The notes beneath the pieces were generated by a model. The model ran no database searches. It had not been told where the DNA came from and was given only the letters and a program-made list of their open reading frames with translations. A stretch of DNA of 52,817 nucleotides from Acidimicrobiales bacterium (GTDB taxonomy: Bacteria; Actinomycetota; Acidimicrobiia; Acidimicrobiales; Acidimicrobilacustridaceae): contig JALOLR010000019.1 of the NCBI GenBank assembly GCA_025455885.1, positions 1 through 52,817 on the forward strand, in the 5' to 3' direction. The position numbers were made by a program, and so were the translations under genes. This document shows, piece after piece, positions 1 through 6,727 of this stretch (the first letter of the stretch is position 1; the number at the start of each line of letters is the position of its first letter).

Positions 1-2
1 GC

Positions 3-365
3 CTCGCCGCTACGGCGTTCTTCGTCGCCACCCCGGCGGGACTTGTTGTGGCTGTCGGCCTCGTGGCAACGGCCGGTTCTGGTGCCCAGCTACTCGGGGT
101 TCCGGTGTCGGGCGGGGAGATCAACCTCTCGTATGGGGTAACGGCGATCTCGGGGTTGTCGTTCGTGCCGGTGGACGCGTCGGGGCGGATCCTGCGGTTG
201 CGGTTGACCTCAGAGCGTGGACACGTGGTTTCCGTTGGTCGGTCCGTCGCTGTCGCCGGCTGGATGGGGCCACGTCTCACCAGCGCGGAGCACATCGGAG
301 AGGCCCCACGGCGGTCCACCGAACCTCACCAACCGGTTCGGGGCGGTGTCCGACCGAACCCCTGA
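3..365 (+). CDS. possible C-terminal fragment of a membrane protein (cut by window edge)
   Basis: The frame is open from the left edge to a TGA at 363-365. It starts with an Ala/Val/Leu-rich stretch that could be a membrane segment, then a mixed stretch, and ends in a Pro/Arg-rich tail typical of non-coding GC-rich readthrough. No domain is recognised. The antisense frame is also open here, so even the strand is uncertain. The stop codon lies inside the left arm of the palindrome in front of the antitoxin gene. Confidence 0.25.
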   Translation, partial: LAATAFFVATPAGLVVAVGLVATAGSGAQLLGVPVSGGEINLSYGVTAISGLSFVPVDASGRILRLRLTSERGHVVSVGRSVAVAGWMGPRLTSAEHIGEAPRRSTEPHQPVRGGVRPNP

Positions 366-399
366 TGGGTGCGATGTGCACCCATCAGAGTGGTAGCCT
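363..399 (+). promoter_or_regulatory. palindromic operator and -10 box of the toxin-antitoxin operon
   Basis: TGATGGGTGC (363-372) and GCACCCATCA (378-387) form a perfect 10-bp inverted repeat around the 5-nt spacer GATGT. A -10-like hexamer TAGCCT lies at 394-399, seven bases before the GTG at 407. The palindrome therefore covers the -35 region. VapB/FitA-type antitoxins are known to bind such palindromes and repress their own operon; binding here is inferred. Confidence 0.65.
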
Positions 400-406
400 G
401 GCGGCC

Positions 407-649
407 GTGTCCAGAGTGATCCAGATTCGAAACGTGCCCGATGACGTCCACGAGGCGCTGGCTGACGCGGCCGAGGCCGAGGGTCTGTCCCTGACCCGAT
501 ACATGCTGCGCGAACTGGAGCACCTGGCCAAGCGTGCGCAGGCGGTGCACGCGAACGCCGCCGTGATCAGAGAGACGCAGGCAAAGGTTCGAGGCCATGT
601 CGATCGAGACACGATCCTCAGCGCGTTGCACGAGGGACGCGGCGATTGA
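407..649 (+). CDS. vapB: FitA/VapB-like ribbon-helix-helix antitoxin
   Basis: This is an 80-residue protein. Its N-terminus (IQIRNVPDDVHEAL) has the strand-plus-helix pattern of FitA/Arc-type ribbon-helix-helix DNA-binding antitoxins, followed by a second helix (SLTRYMLRELEHLA) and a polar toxin-binding tail. The longer frame from 365 would translate through the operator. The GTG at 407 sits seven bases after TAGCCT and begins exactly at the conserved domain, so I prefer it and infer a leaderless transcript. The stop overlaps the toxin start (TTGA at 646-649). It should neutralise the downstream PIN toxin and autoregulate through the palindrome at 363-387. Confidence 0.8.
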   Translation: MSRVIQIRNVPDDVHEALADAAEAEGLSLTRYMLRELEHLAKRAQAVHANAAVIRETQAKVRGHVDRDTILSALHEGRGD

Positions 650-1023
650 GAGTCGTCGATGCCGGCGTCATCGTCGGACTCGTTGCGAACGACCTCGATC
701 CCGATCGTCTCGGAGACGAGGAGCTCGCCGTTCCCCACCTCATCGACAGCGAAGTGACCAACGTCCTTCGGCGTCTCGTCGCCCGGAAGATCCTGACCGA
801 GCAGCAAGGCGCGTCCGCCTTGGATGGCTTCATGCGTCTCGCCTTGACCAGGTTCCCGGCCGACTGGCTCCGTCCGAGGATGTGGGCACTCCGGTCGAAT
901 CTGAGCGCGTACGACGCCACCTACGTCGCCCTCGCCGAGATGACCGACGCCACGGCCCTGCTCACGACCGACACCCGATTGGCCAACGCCCCGGGCACGA
1001 ACTGCCCGATCGAAGTGATCTGA
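646..1023 (+). CDS. vapC: VapC-like PIN-domain ribonuclease toxin
   Basis: This is a 125-residue PIN-domain protein. The expected acidic residues are present: D5 in VVDAGV, E36 in DSEVTNVL, D90 in SAYDATYVALAE and D109 in TTDTRLA. Together they would bind Mg2+/Mn2+ for RNA cleavage. Length is normal for VapC. The start is TTG, overlapping the antitoxin stop as TTGA, which implies translational coupling and low toxin output. VapC toxins usually cut tRNA or rRNA; the target cannot be read from this sequence. Confidence 0.88.
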   Translation: MRVVDAGVIVGLVANDLDPDRLGDEELAVPHLIDSEVTNVLRRLVARKILTEQQGASALDGFMRLALTRFPADWLRPRMWALRSNLSAYDATYVALAEMTDATALLTTDTRLANAPGTNCPIEVI

Positions 1024-1400
1024 GCACCACCCGACGCAGCGGCGATCTCCTGGTTCGCGCAGCCAGTGACCAGCGCGTTCTCCCCGCAACCGGGTATCGG
1101 GCCGGCCGGAACGAGCGTGGGAGAGCGGGGCGCTTCGCGTCTCCGCGGGGTGAGACCGTGGCGAGGAGGTCCCGATCGGCGCGTCCGGCGTGGAGCAGAC
1201 CCTGATGGAGGTCCTCGCTGGTGCCCGCGACGAACGCCATCTCCTCCGACTGCGAGCTGCTCGGTCGGGCGACGATGCTGCCCACCGCTCCGGTCGACCA
1301 CGCCGTCCTCGCCAGGCGCACCGAGGTGCGCATCCCCCCGGCATCGGTGCGCTGCCGCCCATCCGGCTGGACCGTCGCCGATGCCCCGCCGCAGTGTGCG
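1024..1400. other. gene-free stretch, possibly decayed coding sequence
   Basis: About 380 bp lie between vapC and the convergent amidohydrolase gene. The part around 1221-1340 keeps a strong G/C third-position bias, shared by a plus frame starting GTG at 1221 and a minus frame starting at 1333, so coding descent is possible on either strand. The plus frame runs on antisense through the amidohydrolase gene and the minus frame runs into vapC, so neither is a credible intact gene. I recognise no domain, RNA or repeat. Confidence 0.4.
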
Positions 1401-2972
1401 CTACGCCGTGGAGCCCTTGATGGGCTGCCCGGCGCGGACGCTCTCGTCGACGCCGGTCGGGGTGAGCACCACCTGGCCCATCACGAGGACGTGGTCGACA
1501 CCGGCGGACATGCTGGCCGGGTCCTCCACCGAGGACGTGTCGGCGATGGTCGCAGGGTCGAACACGGTGATGTCGGCGTCGGCGCCGATCTGCATGCGGC
1601 CCTTGCGCTGCATCATCGGCACCGCCGCCTCGACCCGACGGGTGGGGATGATGGTGGCCTTGGCCAGCGCCTGTTCGAGGGTGAGCACGCCGAGGTCGCG
1701 CACGTAGGGGCCCATGAGCCGGGCGAAGCAGCCCGACGCCCGGGGATGGTTGTTGTTGCTCGACTCGGGGATGGCGTCGGAGCCGACCATCGTCCAGTCG
1801 ACCTGGGCGGCGGCGTTCACGTCCTCCTGGGGGATCGCGTAGGCCACGACCAGCTTGTTCTGGGCCTGGTACCGCCGGAACGAGTCGGCGGTGAGGCGCT
1901 CGGAGGTGCCGGCGAGCTGGAGGTCCTCGTAGGAGATGCGGAACCGGCCCTGCCAGTCGCCGTTGAACCGGGCCGACGCCAGGTAGGTGCCCCAGAACGT
2001 GTACGGGTAGAAGCACCCGGTCATGTCGAGGCCCCGGGCCCGGGCGTCCTCGAGCTTGGCCATCGCCTCGGGCATCACGTGGGTGGCCATCGACGGGATG
2101 TGGTCGACGTGGACCGACGCCCCCGAGGTCTCCGCCACCCGGATCACCTCGTCGATGGCCAGCAGCGAGCTCTTCTCGGGCGGCTCGGGGCTCGAGTACC
2201 GCACATGGGTGAAGATCGGGACGTTCAGCTCACGAGCCACCTGGCCGAGGGCCACGTACTCGTCGTAGTCGATGTCGGGGGCGTACTCGGGGTCGATGGC
2301 GATCCCGATGAACCCCGCCTCGATCTGCTCGGCGACGGCGTCGCTCAACCGGGACAGCTGGGCGTCGCTGGCCGTGCCCCGGATGCCGAGCGTCTCGCGG
2401 AAGTACTGGTCGGAGACCGCCCCGCCGTAGTGCAGCGGCGGGCCGTTCGGTCCGGCGTAGGTGTCGAAGAACCCGGCGGCGTTGCTCGGCTGGGTGATGC
2501 CGTGCATGCCGAGGTTGGTGGTGACGCCGTCGCCGATCTTGAACCACACCCCGTAGGAGTTCGGCTCGTAGGAGAGCAGATCCACGAAGCCGGGCCCCAC
2601 CACCTTCCCGGTGGCGTCGACGGTGGTCGCGCCCTGGAGGGGGTCGAGGGAGATCGACGCGATCCGCTCGCCGATGATCCCGACGTCGCCCACCGCGTCG
2701 AAGCCGGTGTCGGGGTCCATGATCCGCCCGCCCTTGATGACCACGTCGAACACCGTGTCGTTCGGGGGTGCCGGGGCGGCGCCCGGGAGGACGGGCGGGA
2801 CGGGTCGGGGCGGCTCGGTGACCTGGACCGTTCCCGCGCCGTCGTCGCCCCCGCCGATGCTGCACCCCGTGGCTGCCACCGCGGCGGCCAGCGCCGCGCT
2901 GCCGCCCAGCACCAGGAAGCGCCGGCGGCCCGGGTCGGCAGGATCGGGAGTCTGGGGTGCGGGGGGAGGCAC
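1401..2972 (-). CDS. Tat-exported lipoprotein, D-aminoacylase-like amidohydrolase with atypical metal site
   Basis: This 523-residue protein has a twin-arginine signal (RRRFLVLGG, 16-24) leading to a lipobox Cys37, so it should be a folded, membrane-tethered extracellular protein. The body resembles N-acyl-D-amino-acid deacylases of the amidohydrolase superfamily: an N-terminal beta segment (VFDVVIKGGRIMDPDTG), a TIM barrel with His residues near 255 and 287-290, and a C-terminal KGRMQIGADADITVFDP element. The family HxH after PGF(V/I)D is absent (GPGFVDLLSYEP, 125-136), and the usual metal-binding Cys after the GVTT segment appears to be His156. Activity is therefore uncertain. The GTG start at 2972 lies six bases after TAGATT, so it is probably leaderless. 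Confidence 0.8.
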   Translation of the reverse strand: MPPPAPQTPDPADPGRRRFLVLGGSAALAAAVAATGCSIGGGDDGAGTVQVTEPPRPVPPVLPGAAPAPPNDTVFDVVIKGGRIMDPDTGFDAVGDVGIIGERIASISLDPLQGATTVDATGKVVGPGFVDLLSYEPNSYGVWFKIGDGVTTNLGMHGITQPSNAAGFFDTYAGPNGPPLHYGGAVSDQYFRETLGIRGTASDAQLSRLSDAVAEQIEAGFIGIAIDPEYAPDIDYDEYVALGQVARELNVPIFTHVRYSSPEPPEKSSLLAIDEVIRVAETSGASVHVDHIPSMATHVMPEAMAKLEDARARGLDMTGCFYPYTFWGTYLASARFNGDWQGRFRISYEDLQLAGTSERLTADSFRRYQAQNKLVVAYAIPQEDVNAAAQVDWTMVGSDAIPESSNNNHPRASGCFARLMGPYVRDLGVLTLEQALAKATIIPTRRVEAAVPMMQRKGRMQIGADADITVFDPATIADTSSVEDPASMSAGVDHVLVMGQVVLTPTGVDESVRAGQPIKGSTA

Positions 2973-2978
2973 CCGGCG

Positions 2979-3042
2979 AATCTACCGGCCGTCCGGTGCC
3001 GTTCCCGGGCACCCGCGCACCTCCGGGGTCGGGCAGTACGCT
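2979..3042. promoter_or_regulatory. back-to-back leaderless-type promoters (amidohydrolase and SPFH gene)
   Basis: On the minus strand a TAGATT -10 (2984-2979) stands six bases before the amidohydrolase GTG. On the plus strand TACGCT (3037-3042) stands seven bases before GTG 3050. The two -10 boxes are about 50 bp apart, so their upstream regions overlap. The call rests on pattern only. Confidence 0.45.
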
Positions 3043-3049
3043 CGGCGGC

Positions 3050-3082
3050 GTGCACCCGCACGGGGTGCGCACGAGCTCGTGA
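3050..3082 (+). CDS. possible leaderless 10-codon leader ORF before the SPFH gene
   Basis: GTG at 3050 follows the TACGCT -10 by seven bases, the same spacing as other inferred leaderless starts here. The frame reads MHPHGVRTSS and stops at TGA 3080-3082. That stop is embedded in TGAGGTGG, which also provides the Shine-Dalgarno of the SPFH gene at 3092. It could be a translated leader peptide that tunes ribosome loading, or simply the 42-nt leader of the mRNA. Confidence 0.3.
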   Translation: MHPHGVRTSS

Positions 3083-3091
3083 GGTGGTGTC

Positions 3092-4264
3092 GTGGCGATC
3101 CTCGGTGGCGTCTTCATCGCCGTTCCGGACGACAAGAAGGACCAGGTCCTCTTCAAGTGGCCTGACGTCAACCTGCGCAAGGGCAGCCGGCTGATCGTCG
3201 AGCCCGACATGCTGGCGCTGTTCGTCAACAAGGGCGAGGTCGCCGGGGTGATGGGCCCCGGCCAGCACCGCGTCGAGGCCGACGAGCTCATGGGCATCGG
3301 CATCATCATCGACTGGGCCACCGCCGGCAACGCCTACCGCGCCGAGCTGTTCTTCGTCGGCACCCGCGAGTACACGAGCGAGCGCTTCGGGGGGCGCATC
3401 GACGACGTCCAGGACCCCCAGACCGGCAACATCGTCACCCTCGGCGTGTTCGGCGAGTACAGCTTCCGGGTCACCGATCCCACCAAGCTGGTGCTCAACC
3501 TGGTCGGCACCATCGACGTGCCCGACAACGACCACATCACCGACTGGCTCGAACAGCAGATGATCAAGGTGATGCGCACCGAGGTCACCCGCCAGATCGT
3601 GCGCAACGGATGGCCGGTGCTCGGCCTGTCGGCCTACATCCCCGACATCGAACCGGTGGTCATCGCCGCCACCAACGAGGCCATCGCCGACTACGGCCTG
3701 GCCGTGGCCCGCATGGGCAACTTCGACATCAACCTCTCCGCCGAGGACCAGGCGACGCTCAAGGAGCTCGCCAAGGACACGGCCTACAGCCGCCTGGCCG
3801 GCGGGTTCCAGCAGTACGCCCAGGGCGAGGCGCTGCTCGGGGCCGGCGAGGGCATGGCCAAGGGCGGCGGCGACGGCACCGGCGCGGCGTTCATCGGCGT
3901 GGGCATGGGCATGGCCAACCAGATGACCCAGCCCCCCGCCCAGGGCCCCGTGCCGCCTGCGGCCCCCGGGTTCGCCGGCGGCGGCGAAGGGTTCGCCGGT
4001 CAGGGCACGGCGCCCGCCGGCGCGGCGATCACGTGTGCCGGCTGCGGTGCCGAGAACCCGGCCGGCGCCAAGTTCTGCCACCAGTGCGGCACGGCGATGC
4101 CCCAGGCCCGGTTCTGCGCCGAGTGCGGCACCGAGCTCGTGGCCGGAGCCAAGTTCTGCGCGTCGTGCGGCACCGCCGTCGCCCAGGCGACCGGCGCCGC
4201 TGCTCCTGACGGCGCCGACGACCCGACCCCCGGACCGTCCGACGACACCCCGGCGTCGAGCTGA
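3092..4264 (+). CDS. SPFH (band 7)-like protein with C-terminal double zinc ribbon
   Basis: This is a 390-residue protein. Residues about 1-250 look like the cytosolic SPFH/virion-core-like family (FKWPDVNLRKGSRLIVEPD, then VTLGVFGEYSFRVTDP). A Gly/Ala/Met-rich linker follows (about 250-310), then two zinc ribbons with C315/C318/C329/C332 and C342/C345/C356/C359. I see no transmembrane segment. SPFH proteins form membrane-associated oligomers. The GTG start has an AGGTGG ribosome site six bases upstream. It lies 2 bp before the TIM44-like gene, so the two very probably form an operon and may act as one membrane-associated complex. The role is unknown. Confidence 0.78.
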   Translation: MAILGGVFIAVPDDKKDQVLFKWPDVNLRKGSRLIVEPDMLALFVNKGEVAGVMGPGQHRVEADELMGIGIIIDWATAGNAYRAELFFVGTREYTSERFGGRIDDVQDPQTGNIVTLGVFGEYSFRVTDPTKLVLNLVGTIDVPDNDHITDWLEQQMIKVMRTEVTRQIVRNGWPVLGLSAYIPDIEPVVIAATNEAIADYGLAVARMGNFDINLSAEDQATLKELAKDTAYSRLAGGFQQYAQGEALLGAGEGMAKGGGDGTGAAFIGVGMGMANQMTQPPAQGPVPPAAPGFAGGGEGFAGQGTAPAGAAITCAGCGAENPAGAKFCHQCGTAMPQARFCAECGTELVAGAKFCASCGTAVAQATGAAAPDGADDPTPGPSDDTPASS

Positions 4265-4266
4265 CC

Positions 4267-5214
4267 TTGCCCGGTCCCTTCTTGGCTCCGCTGGCGGCGA
4301 TCGCCGCGCTCTGGTTCCGCGCCGGCGGCGGCACCGGCGGTGGCTTCTCCGGAGGGGGCGGAGGGTTCTCCGGCGGCGGCGGGTTCTCCAGCGGCGGGGG
4401 CGGGTTCTCCGGCTCGGGCGTGGGCACCGTCGGGGCCAGCGCGCTGTTCACGCTGCTCTTCGGCGGCGGCTTCATGTTCTTCATCGTGATGATGGTGTTC
4501 CTGTCCGCCCGGCGTGGCGGCCGGGGCATGATGCCGAGCCAGCCCGTCAACCCCAGCCAGGGTGCCTACCTGTCGGGCACCGACGTGGCCCGCCAGCACG
4601 CCGGGTCGCTCGCCGAGCTCCAGGTCGGCCTCGACGAGATCCGCGCCCACGACCCCGCCTTCGACCCCTCGGCGTTCGTCACGGAGGTCAACAAGGCGTT
4701 CTTCGTCATCCAGCGCGCCTGGGTGGAGCGCACCCCCGAACTGGCCCGGCGGGTCATGGCCGACGCCATCTGGCAACAGCACCGGTTTCAGATCGAGCAG
4801 TACCTGTCGGCCGGCAAGCAGAACGTGCTGGAGAACCTGGCCATCCAGAACACCGTCATCGTGTGGGCCGACAGCGACGCCACCTACGACACGATCCTGG
4901 TTCGCTTCTTCGCCAGCTGCGCCGACTACGACATCGACCTGAACGACAAGAACAAGGTCGTGCGGGGCAGCACCCGGGTCGAGCCGTGGACCGAGGACTG
5001 GGCGTTCCAGCGTTCATCGAGGGCGGTCACCAGGCCCGAGGGCGGCACCCTCGCCGATCGTTGCCCCAACTGCGGGGCGCCCCTCGACCTCGACATCGCC
5101 GGCGTGTGCAGCTACTGCAAGGTGGCGGTCATGTCCGGCGAGTACGACTGGGTGCTGGCCCGCATCGAGCAGCTCCCCAGCTGGGAGTACGGCCAGGCGA
5201 CACTGCCCCGCTGA
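4267..5214 (+). CDS. TIM44-like domain membrane protein with Gly-rich N-terminus and zinc ribbon
   Basis: This is a 315-residue protein. A hydrophobic N-terminus (4-17) is followed by a very Gly-rich FSGGGG repeat (about 20-52), a membrane segment (about 57-80), a TIM44-like domain (about 100-255, with VNKAFFVIQRAWVERTPELARRVM and a TYDTILVRFFA strand) and a C4 zinc ribbon (C266/C269/C281/C284). TIM44-like domains are known in bacterial membrane proteins of unclear function. It begins with TTG right after the SPFH stop, so translation is probably coupled. Both genes of the pair end in zinc ribbons, which suggests a shared partner or an interaction with each other. Confidence 0.75.
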   Translation: MPGPFLAPLAAIAALWFRAGGGTGGGFSGGGGGFSGGGGFSSGGGGFSGSGVGTVGASALFTLLFGGGFMFFIVMMVFLSARRGGRGMMPSQPVNPSQGAYLSGTDVARQHAGSLAELQVGLDEIRAHDPAFDPSAFVTEVNKAFFVIQRAWVERTPELARRVMADAIWQQHRFQIEQYLSAGKQNVLENLAIQNTVIVWADSDATYDTILVRFFASCADYDIDLNDKNKVVRGSTRVEPWTEDWAFQRSSRAVTRPEGGTLADRCPNCGAPLDLDIAGVCSYCKVAVMSGEYDWVLARIEQLPSWEYGQATLPR

Positions 5215-5232
5215 ATCGAGGGCGACCGGCGA

Positions 5233-6708
5233 TCAGAAGCCCTCGTCGCGGTAGCGCTCGAAGGCGGCGTCGAGCTCGGCCTGCATGCCGTCGAGCGCCA
5301 CCTCGGGGGTGACCTTCTCGACGGTCAGCGCCTCCAGGCCGTTGCGGACCGCCAGGCGGGTCTCGGTGTACGGGCCGATCAGCGGGCCGGGGAACGCCGG
5401 GTCGATGCCGTCCACCACCATCTCGTTGGCGATCGACAGCCAGCGACCGGCCAGAGTCGTCGTCCAGTTCTCGACCACCCGGGGGTCCTGCGCGGCCGAC
5501 TCGCGGTAGGGCAGGTACGACCCGCCGAGGGCGAGCTGGGCCTGGGCGTCCTCGGAGTTCAGGAAGGTCATGAAGTCCCAGGTGGCCGCCTGCACCTCCG
5601 GCGGACCGGTGTTGGTCATGTACCAGGCGTTGCCCCCGACCTGGCCCCGACCACCGGTGGTGATGCCCGCGAAGGGGCCGGCGCCGATGTCGAGCGTCGA
5701 GGTGTCGGCGGGCACCGGCGTCGTGGCCCCCAGGTCGGTGATGTCGAGGGTGCCGGCGAGGAACGACGCCACCGAGGTGGCGGCGCTCGACGACTCGACG
5801 AGGAACGACGACGACTGGCTGGCCAGTGCCAGGTACTGGTTGATCTGGCCCTCGGCGTAGGGGATGACCTCGAGGAGGCCGTCGGCCTGCATCTCGCTCA
5901 TCCACGTCAACAGCTCGGTGGCCTCGGGGTTGCCGGCCAGGGTGGCGGCCTGGGCGCCGTCCCCACTGCGGCCGTTGTCGTTGTCGACGATCGACGACCC
6001 GGCCCCGGTCATCCAGAACTCGAAGATCCACGGTGCCACCGCGTAGACCATCGGCTTGTCGGCCACGCCGGCGGCCTTGATGGCCTCGGCGGTGGTCCGC
6101 AGCTCCTCGAGGGTCGTCGGCGGGACCTCGGGGTCGAGCCCGGCGCGCCGGAAGTGGTTCTTGTTGTAGTAGGTGAGCGCCGCGCCCAGGTTCGCCGACG
6201 CCGGGTACAGCGCCCCGTCGACGGTGTAGTAGTCGACCGCCGTGTCGACGAACGGCGACATGTCGTAGCCGGCGGCGTCGACGCAGCTCTGCGCGGGGAG
6301 CACCACGCCTGAGTCGACCATGAACTGCGTGGAGGTGTCGTCGACGACGATCCCCGCCGGGAGCTGACGGGTGGGGATGGCCTGGGTGAACTTGCGGACC
6401 AGCTCCTCGAAGCTGGCCCCCTGGCTCTCGAGGCTGACCCGCACCCTGGACTGCGAGGCGTTGTACTGCGACACCAGGGCCTCGATGGTCTTCTGGGGCT
6501 CGGCGACCTGGGAATGCCAGACCGTGATCTCGACCGGCTGGGTGGCCGACGCGAGGGCGTCGAGCGGGCAGGTCGGCAGCTCGGCAGAACCTCCGCCCCC
6601 GGTGTCGTCGGTGGCGTCGTCGGTGCCGCTGCTGCATGCGCCGGCCAGCAGGGCGGCGAGGCTCAGGGCGGCGATGGCGCCGAGGAGTCGGGATCGGGTC
6701 GTGGCCAC
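5233..6708 (-). CDS. ABC transporter extracellular substrate-binding lipoprotein (family 1), copy B
   Basis: This is a 491-residue family-1 (MalE/UgpB-like) solute-binding protein. The signal peptide ends in the lipobox LAGAC near residue 25. Family features include an early ITVWHS strand, YYNKNHFRRAGLD in the first lobe and the late GGSYLPYRESAAQDPRV segment. The GTG start has a strong GGAGG six bases upstream. It is the last gene of the ABC operon, 19 bp after its paralog, and shares with it several nearly identical blocks. The substrate is unknown; sugar, polyol or glycerophosphodiester-type ligands are typical of the family. Confidence 0.9.
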   Translation of the reverse strand: MATTRSRLLGAIAALSLAALLAGACSSGTDDATDDTGGGGSAELPTCPLDALASATQPVEITVWHSQVAEPQKTIEALVSQYNASQSRVRVSLESQGASFEELVRKFTQAIPTRQLPAGIVVDDTSTQFMVDSGVVLPAQSCVDAAGYDMSPFVDTAVDYYTVDGALYPASANLGAALTYYNKNHFRRAGLDPEVPPTTLEELRTTAEAIKAAGVADKPMVYAVAPWIFEFWMTGAGSSIVDNDNGRSGDGAQAATLAGNPEATELLTWMSEMQADGLLEVIPYAEGQINQYLALASQSSSFLVESSSAATSVASFLAGTLDITDLGATTPVPADTSTLDIGAGPFAGITTGGRGQVGGNAWYMTNTGPPEVQAATWDFMTFLNSEDAQAQLALGGSYLPYRESAAQDPRVVENWTTTLAGRWLSIANEMVVDGIDPAFPGPLIGPYTETRLAVRNGLEALTVEKVTPEVALDGMQAELDAAFERYRDEGF

Positions 6709-6727
6709 GGTGGCCTCCTGGGTCGGG

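Noticed and set aside
1221-3194. 657-codon open frame on the plus strand
   Set aside because: It runs antisense through the amidohydrolase gene and shares its third positions; the translation is Gly/Val/His/Asp-rich and has no domain.
5217-5245. CGAGGGC / GCCCTCG inverted repeat as terminator
   Set aside because: Only 7 bp with a 15-nt loop, one arm inside a coding end; expected often by chance at this GC content.
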